DNA from: Bacillus sp. BP-3
Lineage (GTDB): Bacteria; Bacillota; Bacilli; Bacillales; Bacillaceae_G
Length of the DNA: 64,000 bases
Direction of reading: 5' to 3'
Assembly: GCF_028401955.1 (NCBI RefSeq)
Contig: NZ_JAQOTJ010000002.1
Span: 124,001-188,000, forward strand
Below the pieces are notes generated by a model. That model had not been told where the DNA came from, ran no database searches, and worked only from the letters and a program-made list of their open reading frames with translations. The translations under genes and the position numbers were made by a program. Shown piece by piece: positions 26,348-37,344 of the stretch. Numbering within the stretch: position 1 is the stretch's first letter; the number at the start of each line of letters is the position of its first letter.

Positions 26348-27754
26348 GTGAAAGAACTCGTTTTTAACATAAATCGGAGTAGTAATGTTCCAATGTATCA
26401 ACAAGTTTATGTTTATATAAGGACACAGATATTAACAGGGAAGATTACGCAGCATACGAAACTACCTTCTATTAGACAATTAGCAATGCTTTTGAATGTA
26501 AGTAGAAATACAACGCAAGTGGCTTATGAGCAACTTCTAGCAGAAGGTTATATACGAAGTGAAAGTAAGAAGGGCTATTTTGTAGAGGTAAATATGTCTG
26601 AACAATTATTTACATATGAGCCTACTACAGTAACGCATAAACAGCGACAAAAAGTTGTAAGTGCAACGATTGATTTTAAAATTGGGACGGTTGACAAGGA
26701 GAACTTTCCTATCGCAAAGTGGCGGAACTTAACGAATAAAGTCTTAATGGACCCTATTATGTATTCTTATGGGGACAAACAAGGGGATATGTCGTTAAGA
26801 ATAGCTATAGCAGATTACTTGTTTCAGTCGAGAGGCGTTAACGCTTCTAGTGAACAAATATTGATTGGCAGCAGTACACAACACTTGTTATTGATTTTGA
26901 CTCTTCTTTTAAAAGAGGAGTTTCATCAGATAGCTGTAGAAGATCCTGGTTACAATGGGGCAAGAGAGATTTTTTCCTTACAATCATTCTTAATTGAACC
27001 TATATCTGTTTCTGAAAATGGGGTTGATGTTGATCAACTTTGTAAAGCAGACGCAAAATTGATATATGTTACACCAACGCATCACTTTCCATTTGGATAT
27101 ACGATGCCTGTTAATGAAAGGTTAAAACTCATTCAATGGGCTGAGCAGGTTGAGGGATATATTATTGAGGATGATTATGATAGTGAATTTCGCTACATTC
27201 ATCACCCTGTTCCTTCTTTGCAGAGTCTAGATTCCAATGACAGGGTTGTGTATGTAGGCACATTTTCTAAGGCATTATTACCTTCAATCCGTGTAAGTTA
27301 CATGGTCTTACCGAAACGATTACTTCCTAGGTATGAGAAAATTTCGTCTTTACTAGAACAAACAGCTTCTTCTTTTCATCAAAGAACACTGGCTCACTTT
27401 ATTTCAGAGGGATATTGGTATGCACATCTGAGGAAAATGAAATCTCTTTATAAACGTAAAATGAAGGTGTTGTGCGAAGAAATAAAGAATCATTTTGATA
27501 ACTATATAGAAATCAAAGGAGATTCCTCTGGTATTTATGTAGTTATTGAAGTCAAAACTCAAATGAGTGAGAAAGATTTGATAAATAAAGCGTCTAACAA
27601 TGGAATTATTGTTTATCCATGCTCTCAATATTTTATTAAAAACGGACCTGAATACCCGCATATCCAATTAGGTTTGGGGAATTTAAGTGAACATGAAATT
27701 AAGGAAGGTGTCTGTAAATTAGCAAAAATATGGATTGAAAAAAATGAAATCTAA
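26348..27754 (+). CDS. MocR/PdxR-type GntR regulator with aminotransferase domain
   Basis: 468 residues from the GTG at 26348, which has GGGGTG well spaced; the ATG at 26327 has no ribosome site. The N-terminus is a GntR winged helix (MYQQVYVYIRTQILTGKITQ, LPSIRQLAMLLNVSRNTTQV). The rest is a class I aminotransferase fold with the PLP lysine in VGTFSKALLPSIRVSYM and DDYDSEFRY. Such proteins sense PLP or amino acids and often control a divergent transporter or PLP genes. No pdxST is nearby, so the EamA gene is the likely target. Confidence 0.92.
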   Translation: MKELVFNINRSSNVPMYQQVYVYIRTQILTGKITQHTKLPSIRQLAMLLNVSRNTTQVAYEQLLAEGYIRSESKKGYFVEVNMSEQLFTYEPTTVTHKQRQKVVSATIDFKIGTVDKENFPIAKWRNLTNKVLMDPIMYSYGDKQGDMSLRIAIADYLFQSRGVNASSEQILIGSSTQHLLLILTLLLKEEFHQIAVEDPGYNGAREIFSLQSFLIEPISVSENGVDVDQLCKADAKLIYVTPTHHFPFGYTMPVNERLKLIQWAEQVEGYIIEDDYDSEFRYIHHPVPSLQSLDSNDRVVYVGTFSKALLPSIRVSYMVLPKRLLPRYEKISSLLEQTASSFHQRTLAHFISEGYWYAHLRKMKSLYKRKMKVLCEEIKNHFDNYIEIKGDSSGIYVVIEVKTQMSEKDLINKASNNGIIVYPCSQYFIKNGPEYPHIQLGLGNLSEHEIKEGVCKLAKIWIEKNEI

Positions 27755-27891
27755 ATGAAGTAAATCATTTCAATTTCGCTGATTTTCAAAATAGGTGAAA
27801 CATCTTGAATGTTTAACCACGGTTTATACGAGCGGCAATGTCTACATCTCGATTATCTTTTCTATAGAATTTACTCTTTTTCTCTTAGAAA

Positions 27892-27933
27892 AAAATCACC
27901 TCTTAAGATAACAATATCTCTCGAGGTGATTTT
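27892..27933. terminator. Bidirectional terminator
   Basis: AAAATCACCTC pairs with GAGGTGATTTT across a 20-base loop, between convergent MocR and hmoB genes. Confidence 0.75.
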
Positions 27934-27981
27934 CAAAAGCTATATTTAGTATTTGAAAATCAAACTAAACAAACGTTACTA

Positions 27982-28735
<754 letters not shown>

Positions 28736-28807
28736 TCGAAGTTTATACATAAAGAATATGTTTTTTCAAATAATAAACGTACCATCATTTGGAAGGAAGG
28801 ATGAGGT

Positions 28808-30925
28808 ATGAAGAATGCAAAGAGGGTACTCATTAGCTTTGTTTCCATTTTTATCTTTGCGATTGTTTTCTATAAATTAATTGTATTTACTGGCAGTTAT
28901 ATGATGGATGAAAAGAGACTTGTATTCCATTCTTCATCAAAAATTGTGAATCAGCGCGGTAAAGAAATTACAAAGCTTTATTTGGAAAACCGGGAATTGG
29001 TACATATTGAAGATATTCCTTCATATGTACAACAAGCTTTTTTAGCTGTTGAAGATTCACGCTTTTATGAACATCATGGTATTGATTTTCCTTCTATTGC
29101 AAGAGCGCTTTATAAAGATGCTCTCGCTGGAGAGAAAGTAGAAGGCGGGAGTACAATTACACAACAGCTTGTGAAAAATGTCTTTTTATCGAATGAAAAA
29201 ACGTTGTTTCGTAAAATGAAGGAAGTTGCGATTTCGTTTCACTTGGAACAGAAGTATGCGAAGCAGCAGCTTTTGGAAATGTATTTAAATCATATTTATT
29301 TTGGACACGGAGCCTATGGCATTCAAGCGGCAGCGAAATTTTATTTTAATAAGGAAGTGCGGCAGTTAACGCCTGAGGAAGGGGCGATGCTGGCAGCTCT
29401 TCCGAAAGCACCGCGCAACTACTCACCATTTTTGCATCCTGAAAAAAGCAAGGAGCGCCGCGATTTAATTTTATCATTAATGCATAAGCAAGGATATTTA
29501 TCGGCAGAAGAGACGGTGGGCTATCAAGGAAAAACAATTGCTCTTTATATGAATCAAAATGAACAGGAGCTTGCTTATATGCCGTATATCGATATGGTAA
29601 TTGATGAGGCGGCCCGTACGTATGGACTATCCCACCAAGAAGTGCTGCGCGGCGGATATACGTTTGTTGTGGCGATGGATGATAAGATGCAAAAGACAGC
29701 GTATGAACAATTGCAAAATGTCCGTAATTTTCCGATGCAAGACGACAATATGCAAGGTGCCGTTCTTTTCATGGATAGTAAGACGGGCGGAATAAGAGCA
29801 GCAGTTGGAGGAAGACATTATATTGCGCGTGGATTAAATCGAGTTTACGCTAAGCGGCAGCCCGGCTCTGTATTAAAACCGCTTCTTGTGTATGCACCAG
29901 CACTTGAAACGAAAAAATATACACCTTATTCTTTATTAACAAATGAACGAGGTTCGTTTGATGGATATGAACCGCGCAATTACAATGATCAATATACGAA
30001 AGAAGTAACAATGTATGACGCCCTGTTACAATCGGCTAATGTTCCAGCTGTATCCCTGCTGCATGAAATTGGGATAGAAGAAGGGAAGCAATATTTAGAA
30101 AAAGGAAATATTCACATTCCTGAACATGGTCTTAGTACGGCACTTGGCGGTTTACAAGAAGGAGTTTCGCCGTTCGAACTTGTGAAAATGTATCGTGCGT
30201 TTGTAGCGGATGGAAAAATCATTGAACCGCATGTAATTGAGAAAGTGCTAAATCGGCATGGAGAAGTAATTGGACAAGCGGCCAGTAAAGAAATTAAAGT
30301 TTTTTCGAAGCAAACCGCTTGGTATATGACAAGAATGCTTGAAGGTGTTGTCAAAGAAGGAACGGCACAAGAGGGCGTATATAAAGGAGCGCTTGCCGGG
30401 AAAACAGGAACAACGTCGCTGCCAAATCAAGAAGACGGGGCAAGAGACATTTGGTTTGTTGGGTACACACCGAATATCGTCGGAGCGGTTTGGATGGGTT
30501 ACGACCACACGGATGACAAACATTATGTGCGTGGAAGCAGTTCTTATCCAACAAAATTATTTAAAACCATTTTAGCAAAAGCACATGTGAAAGCGAATTA
30601 TACATTCGCGCAGCCGCGCGGCGTTGAAACCATTGGAGAGCCGATCCGTTTAAGTAAAGTGGATGGCTTAGAAGCGAAGTTAACCTTTACTCCGCTTGGT
30701 TTGTTTACAACAAAATTAACATGGAATCAACTTCCCGATAAGAGAGTGCAATATCGAATTTATAAAATAGACAAAGGGAAAGCAACCTGCGTTGATACAG
30801 TGACTGGAAAAGGGGAGTATGAAGTAAAGTTTATGAATGTTTTTAAAGCGCCGCGTTTTTACGTTGTACCGTTTAACCCGCAAACAAATCGAGAAGGAGA
30901 AAAAACAAAACAGGTTAAACCGTAA
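28808..30925 (+). CDS. pbpF: Class A penicillin-binding protein (PbpF-like)
   Basis: 705 residues: an N-terminal membrane anchor (about 7-29), a GT51 glycosyltransferase domain with EDSRFYEHHGID and GGSTITQQLVKN, and a transpeptidase domain with the active Ser in RQPGSVLKPLLVY (SxxK), the SAN motif in LLQSANVPAV, and KTGTT near residue 530. It polymerises and crosslinks peptidoglycan. In B. subtilis, PbpF (PBP2c) acts in spore outgrowth and vegetative wall synthesis and sits next to the hem genes, as here. GGAAGGATGAGGT precedes the ATG. Confidence 0.93.
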   Translation: MKNAKRVLISFVSIFIFAIVFYKLIVFTGSYMMDEKRLVFHSSSKIVNQRGKEITKLYLENRELVHIEDIPSYVQQAFLAVEDSRFYEHHGIDFPSIARALYKDALAGEKVEGGSTITQQLVKNVFLSNEKTLFRKMKEVAISFHLEQKYAKQQLLEMYLNHIYFGHGAYGIQAAAKFYFNKEVRQLTPEEGAMLAALPKAPRNYSPFLHPEKSKERRDLILSLMHKQGYLSAEETVGYQGKTIALYMNQNEQELAYMPYIDMVIDEAARTYGLSHQEVLRGGYTFVVAMDDKMQKTAYEQLQNVRNFPMQDDNMQGAVLFMDSKTGGIRAAVGGRHYIARGLNRVYAKRQPGSVLKPLLVYAPALETKKYTPYSLLTNERGSFDGYEPRNYNDQYTKEVTMYDALLQSANVPAVSLLHEIGIEEGKQYLEKGNIHIPEHGLSTALGGLQEGVSPFELVKMYRAFVADGKIIEPHVIEKVLNRHGEVIGQAASKEIKVFSKQTAWYMTRMLEGVVKEGTAQEGVYKGALAGKTGTTSLPNQEDGARDIWFVGYTPNIVGAVWMGYDHTDDKHYVRGSSSYPTKLFKTILAKAHVKANYTFAQPRGVETIGEPIRLSKVDGLEAKLTFTPLGLFTTKLTWNQLPDKRVQYRIYKIDKGKATCVDTVTGKGEYEVKFMNVFKAPRFYVVPFNPQTNREGEKTKQVKP

Positions 30926-31219
30926 TTTCAGCTTGTGCTATAATGAGAATGTTCCAAAAAAAGCAGAGTATTACCATAAGTTTGTGTCAATTTCATGAAC
31001 ATCGAACATAATGATGTACATTTTGTTTTTACTAATTGTATAGTAAAAAAAGATAAAGTGTAACCTCGGGCAGTAGGAGAGTTCTTACTGCTGGAAGCTT
31101 TCATCAATCGGGCTTTTACGTGCAGTTATCCCATTTTTACGGTGAGGATTTTATTGCCCGTTCATACGGAATAAAAGGATAGGATTTGTAAGCTGTATTA
31201 GAAAAAGGGGGACAAGGAT
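30926..31219 (+). promoter_or_regulatory. hemEHY promoter and possible structured leader
   Basis: Contains TTGTGCTATAATG near 30931 and, further on, inverted segments such as GCAGTAGGAG...TTACTGC at 31070-31091 and a G+C-richer stretch to 31170. This suggests a folded leader before hemE. No known riboswitch signature (T-box, SAM, cobalamin) was recognised. Confidence 0.35.
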
Positions 31220-32266
31220 TTGGTACGACAAATCAATGAAACATTTTTACAAGCATGTAGAGGAGAACGCACAGATTATGTACCAGCATGGTATATGCGC
31301 CAAGCAGGTCGTTCCCAACCAGAATACAGAAAGATTAAAGAGAAGTATTCTTTGTTTGAAATTACACATCAGCCAGAACTTTGTGCTTATGTAACGAAGC
31401 TGCCTGTTGATCAATATAATGTGGATGCTGCTATTTTATATAAAGATATTATGTCACCGCTTCCAGCGATTGGTGTAGATGTAGAGATTAAATCTGGAAT
31501 CGGTCCTGTGATTGATAATCCAATTCGTTCGTTGCAAGATGTCGAAAAATTAGGGGAAATTCACCCAGAAGAAGACGTTCCATATGTACTTGATACGATT
31601 CGCTTATTAACAACGGAAATGCTTGATGTTCCGTTAATCGGATTTGCAGGAGCGCCGTTTACGTTAGCGAGCTATATGATTGAAGGCGGTCCATCGCGTA
31701 ATTATCATAAAACGAAAGCATTTATGTATGCGGAACCAAAAGCATGGTTTGCGCTAATGGATAAACTTGCAGATATGACTATTACGTATTTAAAAGCGCA
31801 AATTAATGCTGGCGCAAAAGCAATTCAAATTTTCGATTCTTGGGTTGGTACAGTAAGCGTGGCAGATTACCGTTTATTTATTAAACCAGCAATGGAGCGT
31901 ATTTTCACAGAGCTTCGTCCGATGAATGTACCAATGATTATGCATGGCGTTGGAGCGAGTCATTTAGCAAATGAATGGCATGATTTGCCGCTTGATGTTG
32001 TCGGTTTAGATTGGCGTTTGCCGATTGAAGAGGCACGTGCACGCGGCATTCAAAAGGCTGTCCAAGGAAACTTAGACCCGTCTATTTTACTTGCACCGTG
32101 GGATGTAATCGAAACGCATGTAAAAGCGATTTTAGATCAAGGGATGAAACAACCAGGTTACGTATTTAACTTAGGACATGGCGTGTTCCCAGAGGTGAAT
32201 CCAGAAACGTTAAAACAAATGACTGCATTCATACACGACTATTCAAGAGAACAATTGGCGAAGTAA
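31220..32266 (+). CDS. hemE: Uroporphyrinogen decarboxylase
   Basis: 348 residues from a TTG with AAAAAGGGGGACAAGG upstream. Signature segments: [17 protein letters not shown] near the N-terminus and [17 protein letters not shown] in the middle, together with FDSWVGT. It converts uroporphyrinogen III to coproporphyrinogen III by four decarboxylations. It is first in hemE-hemH-hemY; 13 bases separate it from hemH. Confidence 0.97.
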   Translation: MVRQINETFLQACRGERTDYVPAWYMRQAGRSQPEYRKIKEKYSLFEITHQPELCAYVTKLPVDQYNVDAAILYKDIMSPLPAIGVDVEIKSGIGPVIDNPIRSLQDVEKLGEIHPEEDVPYVLDTIRLLTTEMLDVPLIGFAGAPFTLASYMIEGGPSRNYHKTKAFMYAEPKAWFALMDKLADMTITYLKAQINAGAKAIQIFDSWVGTVSVADYRLFIKPAMERIFTELRPMNVPMIMHGVGASHLANEWHDLPLDVVGLDWRLPIEEARARGIQKAVQGNLDPSILLAPWDVIETHVKAILDQGMKQPGYVFNLGHGVFPEVNPETLKQMTAFIHDYSREQLAK

Positions 32267-32279
32267 AGGAGGGGACCGC

Positions 32280-33215
32280 ATGAAAAAGAAAATCGGTTTA
32301 CTTGTGATGGCATATGGAACGCCGTATAAAGAAGAAGATATTGAAAGCTATTATACACATATTCGCCATGGACGAAAGCCAAGTGCGGAAATGTTAGAAG
32401 ACTTAACAGAACGTTACCGTGCAATTGGTGGAATCTCCCCTCTTGCGAAAATTACATTGGAACAAGCAACAAAATTAGAAACGCATTTAAATGAAATGCA
32501 AGATGACGTAGAGTTTAAAATGTATCTCGGCTTAAAACATATTGAGCCATTTATTGAAGATGCGGTAAAGAAGATGCATGAAGATGGAATTGAAGATGCA
32601 ATTGCAATCGTTCTTGCACCGCATTACTCTACTTTCAGCGTGAAGTCTTATATCGGACGAGCACAAGAAGAAGCAGAGAAAATTGGTGGCTTACAAATTC
32701 ATGGTATTGACAGCTGGTATAAAGAACCGAAGTTTATTGATTATTGGGTGAACGAAGTGAAATCAATATATGAAACGATGACAGCTGAAGAGCGTGAAAA
32801 AGCGGTACTTATCGTATCTGCACATAGTTTACCAGAGAAAATCATCGCAATGGGCGATCCGTATCCAGAGCAATTAAGTGAAACAGCTGATTATATTGCC
32901 CGCGGAGTTGGCGTGGAAAACTATGCAGTAGGCTGGCAAAGTGCTGGAAATACACCAGATCCATGGATTGGGCCAGATGTACAAGATTTAACACGTGAAT
33001 TGCATGAAAAGTATGGATATACATCCTTTGTATATGCACCGGTTGGCTTTGTTGCTGATCATTTAGAAGTATTATATGACAATGACATTGAATGCAAAAT
33101 TGTCACAGAAGAAATAGAGGCAAACTATTATCGTCCAGAAATGCCAAATGCAAAGGCTCCATTTATTTCTTGTTTAGCAGATGTTGTCATGAAAAAGTGG
33201 AGTGCAGTTTCATAA
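32280..33215 (+). CDS. hemH: Coproporphyrin III ferrochelatase
   Basis: 311 residues, ATG preceded by AAAGGAGGGGACCGC. Ferrochelatase motifs: LLVMAYGTP at the N-terminus, the metal-site His in [10 protein letters not shown] and the C-terminal [18 protein letters not shown] with the catalytic Glu. In Firmicutes this enzyme (also called CpfC) inserts iron into coproporphyrin III rather than protoporphyrin IX. The gene ends 22 bases before the hemY start. Confidence 0.97.
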   Translation: MKKKIGLLVMAYGTPYKEEDIESYYTHIRHGRKPSAEMLEDLTERYRAIGGISPLAKITLEQATKLETHLNEMQDDVEFKMYLGLKHIEPFIEDAVKKMHEDGIEDAIAIVLAPHYSTFSVKSYIGRAQEEAEKIGGLQIHGIDSWYKEPKFIDYWVNEVKSIYETMTAEEREKAVLIVSAHSLPEKIIAMGDPYPEQLSETADYIARGVGVENYAVGWQSAGNTPDPWIGPDVQDLTRELHEKYGYTSFVYAPVGFVADHLEVLYDNDIECKIVTEEIEANYYRPEMPNAKAPFISCLADVVMKKWSAVS

Positions 33216-33237
33216 AGATAGAGAGAAGGAAGCAGTC

Positions 33238-34662
33238 GTGAAAAAGAAGGTAGTTATTATAGGCGGCGGGATTTCCGGCTTAACAACAGCATATTACTTG
33301 CAAAAAGAAATTCGGGAACAAAATTTGTCGATTGATACGATGCTTATTGAAGCATCAGGAAGGCTTGGAGGGAAAATTAAAACTGTTAGAAAAGATGGAT
33401 TTACAATTGAACGTGGCCCGGATTCATTCCTCGAACGAAAAGAAAGTGCGGCAAGGTTAGCACGTGAATTACAACTTGGTGATCAACTTGTTAACAATGC
33501 GACAGGGAAATCGTTTGTACTTGTGAATAATCATTTGCACAGCATCCCAAGCGGTTCAATGATGGGAATTCCAACACAAATTACACCATTTGTATTTTCC
33601 GGTTTGTTTTCTCCAATCGGAAAGATCCGTGCAGGATTTGATTTTGTGCTGCCTCGTTCGAAACCGGTATCAGATCAATCGCTCGGTCAATTTTTTCGAC
33701 GCCGCTTAGGAAATGAAGTGGTTGAAAATTTAATTGAGCCATTGCTATCGGGTATTTATGCGGGTGATATTGATCAAATGAGTTTAATGGCTACGTTCCC
33801 GCAGTTCTATCAAGTCGAACAAAAGTATCGCAGTATTTCGCTTGGGATGCGGACATTAGCGCCAAAACAGCCAAAGGATGCAAAGGCAAAAACAAAAGGA
33901 ATTTTCTTAACGTTAAAAACGGGTTTACAATCGATTGTTGATAGGATCGAAGAACGACTAGAAGATGGAACAGTGATGAAAGGAACGCGTGTTGAAAAGA
34001 TTACAAAGGTCGATGACCGCTATATCATTACGCTTAGCAATGGAAAAGAAGTAGAAGCAGATGCAATTGTAATGGCCGCGTCTCATAAATGGCTGCCATC
34101 GATGTTCTCTCAATATAAACAGTTCCATTTCTTCCGTAGCATTCCATCTACATCAGTGGCAAATGTCGCATTAGCATTCCCAAAAGAAGCGATTCAGCGT
34201 GACATTGAAGGAACGGGATTTGTTGTGTCGCGTAATAGTGATTTTACGATTACAGCATGTACGTGGACACATAAAAAGTGGCCGCATACAACGCCAGAAG
34301 GAAAAGTACTCCTGCGCTGTTATGTGGGGCGTCCCGGTGATGAAGCAATCGTGGAACAAACAGATGAAGACATGATTCGCGTTGTGTTAGAAGATCTTCA
34401 AAAGACAATGGATATATCAGCTGAACCGGAATTTACAGTTGTTAGTCGCTGGAAAGAAGCGATGCCGCAATATACAGTTGGTCATAAAGAGCGCATGAAA
34501 ACGTTAAAACAGTTCATGAACGATGAATTACCTGGCATATACTTAGCAGGAAGCTCTTATGCCGGCGCTGGATTACCAGATTGTATTGATCAAGGTGAAG
34601 CAGCTGTAAAGTACGTATTGTCTTATTTAGAACAAACGAATCAAAAAGAGTTAATGGCGTAA
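33238..34662 (+). CDS. hemY: Coproporphyrinogen III oxidase (HemY/CgoX)
   Basis: 474 residues from the GTG at 33238, which has GAGAGAAGGAAG upstream; the frame opens at 33202, inside hemH, without a site. It has an N-terminal Rossmann FAD motif (VVIIGGGISGLTTAYYL), ERGPDSFLERK, and a C-terminal FAD segment AGSSYAGAGLPDCIDQGEAA. In Gram-positive bacteria this flavoenzyme oxidises coproporphyrinogen III to coproporphyrin III. It is last in the hem operon, before a strong terminator. Confidence 0.96.
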   Translation: MKKKVVIIGGGISGLTTAYYLQKEIREQNLSIDTMLIEASGRLGGKIKTVRKDGFTIERGPDSFLERKESAARLARELQLGDQLVNNATGKSFVLVNNHLHSIPSGSMMGIPTQITPFVFSGLFSPIGKIRAGFDFVLPRSKPVSDQSLGQFFRRRLGNEVVENLIEPLLSGIYAGDIDQMSLMATFPQFYQVEQKYRSISLGMRTLAPKQPKDAKAKTKGIFLTLKTGLQSIVDRIEERLEDGTVMKGTRVEKITKVDDRYIITLSNGKEVEADAIVMAASHKWLPSMFSQYKQFHFFRSIPSTSVANVALAFPKEAIQRDIEGTGFVVSRNSDFTITACTWTHKKWPHTTPEGKVLLRCYVGRPGDEAIVEQTDEDMIRVVLEDLQKTMDISAEPEFTVVSRWKEAMPQYTVGHKERMKTLKQFMNDELPGIYLAGSSYAGAGLPDCIDQGEAAVKYVLSYLEQTNQKELMA

Positions 34663-34668
34663 TAAGAG

Positions 34669-34719
34669 AAAGGCTGACCGAAAAGGCACGTAGGTGTTCT
34701 TTTCTGGTCAGCCTTTTTA
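34669..34719 (+). terminator. Terminator of hemEHY
   Basis: AAAGGCTGACC pairs with GGTCAGCCTTT and is followed by TTTAT. Confidence 0.85.
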
Positions 34720-34877
34720 TATCGATATTTTAATAAAATATAAAGACCTTACAAAATGCGCAACGCGTAGGAAATTAAATTTTTTGTAAATTTATATAAA
34801 TATAATGTTCTTTATAAAGAACTCTGCTATGATAGACATGCTAGGCAATAGGAAAAAAATTAGGGGGAGGATTTTCT

Positions 34878-37238
34878 TTGAAAAAGCTAGCAATTATCTT
34901 TTTTTCACTTGTATTCGCTGTACTAGTATCGGATGTTGTAGTGAAGGCTGAACAAGAACAGGTGTTAACTGTTGATGAAGCAATTCAGTTGTTTCAGCAG
35001 CAAGGTAAGAAATCAGCAGTTGTAGAGGGTTATATTGTTGGATATACACAAAATGCAGGTAAATATACGAAAGACCCAACAAAATTTGGAGATACAAACG
35101 TTGCAATTGCCGCTTCTCCAGATGAAGTGAACGCTGATAAAATTATGCCTGTACAGCTGCCAATAGGTGAAGTTCGCAAAGCAGTAAATGTAAAAGATCA
35201 TCCAGAAAATATGGGGAAAAAAGTGCGTCTAACAGGTACGTTAGATAGTTATTTTAGCAGCCCAGGGTTAAAGTCTGTTACAAATTATGTGTTTCAAGAT
35301 AAAGAAGCGCAAAAAGTAAGCGATGTCATTGCTAGTCCGAATGGTGGCGAAGTAGAAAAAGGGACAGCGGTAACATTATCTACTAAAACAGAAGGCGCTA
35401 CGATCTATTACACGTTAGACGGGTCAAATCCAACGACTCAAAGTATTCGCTATAATGAACAAATTATACTGAATGAAAATAGTGTGATTAAAGCAATTGC
35501 TGTGAAAGAGGGATTGGATAATTCCGCTATTACGACATTCTCGTTTACAATGATGAAAAATGAACCAATTCGTATTCATGATATTCAAGGGAAATCTCAT
35601 ATTTCTCCTTACAAGGGGAAAGACGTGAAAGCTGTTACTGGTATTGTGACACAAGTAGATAAATCTGGATTTTATATGCAAGATCCCCAGTCTGATGAAG
35701 ATCCAGCTACATCAGAAGGAATTTATGTTTATAAAAAGGACAGCGGCGTGAAAGTCGGCGACTCCGTTTCTGTTGACGGACAAGTAGAGGAATTTATCGG
35801 AGCAGGATACGCAGACCGTTTTGATACAGACTTATCAATTACAGAAATTAAAGCAAAGAGTGTTATCGTAAAAGAGAGTAATCAATCATTACCTAAAGCA
35901 GTTGTATTGGGAGAAAACGGTGTAAAAATACCAGATGCAACAATTGATAATGATGGATTTGGCATTTTCGATCCAGCAGAAGATGCGATTGACTTTTATG
36001 AAAGTTTAGAAGGTATGCTTGTAACAGTTCCGCAGCCAAAAGTCATTGGACCGCAAAAGAATGGGAACTTATATGTAACAACTGCAAATGGCAGCCAAAA
36101 AGTAACGACAAAATTCGGAACACCATTGCTGAAAGCTGACAATGCAAATCCAGAGCGCCTTTCTATTAAAGTAGCGCGTAATTATGTCGCAAAAGCAGGA
36201 GATCAACTTCTTGGAGATGTAACCGGTATTGTTGGTTATGATTATGGAAACTACCGCATTTCACCAATTGGAGAGCTTCCAACACTGCAAGATGGTGGAT
36301 TTAAACAACTTGGTGCAAACATTCAACCGCGCCTTGATAAACTAACAGTTGCAACATATAACATTGAGAACTTCTCAGCAAATAAAAAAGAAACGTCCGA
36401 TGAGAAAGTAAGACGTCTTGCTTACGCTATTAAATACAATTTAAAAATGCCAGATATTATTGGTGTTCAAGAAATGCAAGATAACAATGGAACAGTTAAT
36501 GATGGTACAACAGACGCGAAACTTAGTGCACAGCGTTTAATTGATGCAATTCAAGAAATTCGCGGACCAAAGTATGAGTATGTAGAAATTGCACCGGAAA
36601 ATAATAAAGATGGCGGTGCGCCAGGAGCGAATATTCGCGTTGGTTTCTTCTATAATCCATCTCGCGTGAAATTAGCGCAAAAACCAGTTTTACTTGAGAA
36701 AAACGTTGTGCGAATTGGAGAAAACAATACATTATTTGATGACACGCGTAAACCGTTAGCTGCTGAGTTTACGTTCCAAGGGCAAAATATCGTTGTGATT
36801 GCTAATCATTTAAACTCTAAATTAGGAGATGCATCGCCATTTGGAAAAATCCAGCCGCTTGTATTAAAAAGTGAAGCAAAACGCGTGCAGCTTGCTGAGG
36901 AAGTAAATGGTTTCGTAAAAGGTATTCAAGGACGACATGCAAACGCACCAGTTGTTGCCCTTGGCGACATGAACGACTTTGAATTCTCAAAACCAATGCA
37001 AGCATTAAAAGGCGACATTATGAAAGAAATGCTTGAAACAGTTCCACAAGAAAATCGATACACATATATTCATGATGGAAATGCACAAGCGTTAGATCAT
37101 ATTTTCGTAACGAATAACATCGCACCGCACACAATTGTTGATCCAGTTCATTTAAACTCGAATATTATGGACGAAAATGGCCGCATGAGTGACCATGATC
37201 CAGTGCTTGCGCAAATTGATTTGAAGAAGGCTTCGTAA
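34878..37238 (+). CDS. Secreted endonuclease/exonuclease/phosphatase-family protein
   Basis: 786 residues from a TTG after AGGGGGAGGATTTTC. Parts: a signal peptide (KKLAIIFFSLVFAVLVSDVV), an OB-like DUF6359-type domain (about 30-140), a chitobiase C-terminal-like domain (about 150-220; IYYTLDGSNPTTQS), a further OB-type region (230-460; TGIVTQVDKSGFYMQDP), and an EEP nuclease domain (about 485-785) with ATYNIENFS, GVQEMQD, ANHLNSK, GDMNDFE and SDHDPV at the end. The EEP catalytic residues all appear present. It is probably an extracellular nuclease or phosphatase. No wall anchor was seen. Confidence 0.9.
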   Translation: MKKLAIIFFSLVFAVLVSDVVVKAEQEQVLTVDEAIQLFQQQGKKSAVVEGYIVGYTQNAGKYTKDPTKFGDTNVAIAASPDEVNADKIMPVQLPIGEVRKAVNVKDHPENMGKKVRLTGTLDSYFSSPGLKSVTNYVFQDKEAQKVSDVIASPNGGEVEKGTAVTLSTKTEGATIYYTLDGSNPTTQSIRYNEQIILNENSVIKAIAVKEGLDNSAITTFSFTMMKNEPIRIHDIQGKSHISPYKGKDVKAVTGIVTQVDKSGFYMQDPQSDEDPATSEGIYVYKKDSGVKVGDSVSVDGQVEEFIGAGYADRFDTDLSITEIKAKSVIVKESNQSLPKAVVLGENGVKIPDATIDNDGFGIFDPAEDAIDFYESLEGMLVTVPQPKVIGPQKNGNLYVTTANGSQKVTTKFGTPLLKADNANPERLSIKVARNYVAKAGDQLLGDVTGIVGYDYGNYRISPIGELPTLQDGGFKQLGANIQPRLDKLTVATYNIENFSANKKETSDEKVRRLAYAIKYNLKMPDIIGVQEMQDNNGTVNDGTTDAKLSAQRLIDAIQEIRGPKYEYVEIAPENNKDGGAPGANIRVGFFYNPSRVKLAQKPVLLEKNVVRIGENNTLFDDTRKPLAAEFTFQGQNIVVIANHLNSKLGDASPFGKIQPLVLKSEAKRVQLAEEVNGFVKGIQGRHANAPVVALGDMNDFEFSKPMQALKGDIMKEMLETVPQENRYTYIHDGNAQALDHIFVTNNIAPHTIVDPVHLNSNIMDENGRMSDHDPVLAQIDLKKAS

Positions 37239-37273
37239 GAAAGAAAAATGAATTGTATTGCCCGTTACATGAA

Positions 37274-37308
37274 AAACACACTCGTTTATATGGAGAACGA
37301 GTGTGTTT
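37274..37308. terminator. Bidirectional terminator
   Basis: AAACACACTCGTT pairs with AACGAGTGTGTTT between convergent genes. Confidence 0.85.
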
Positions 37309-37344
37309 CTTTTTATGTATGAAAGTTTTTCAGTTGCAGAGTTA

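Noticed and set aside
31080-31200. T-box or S-box riboswitch before hemE, or before the sulfate operon
   Set aside because: The conserved T-box AAGGGTGGAACCGCG sequence and SAM-riboswitch core motifs are absent.
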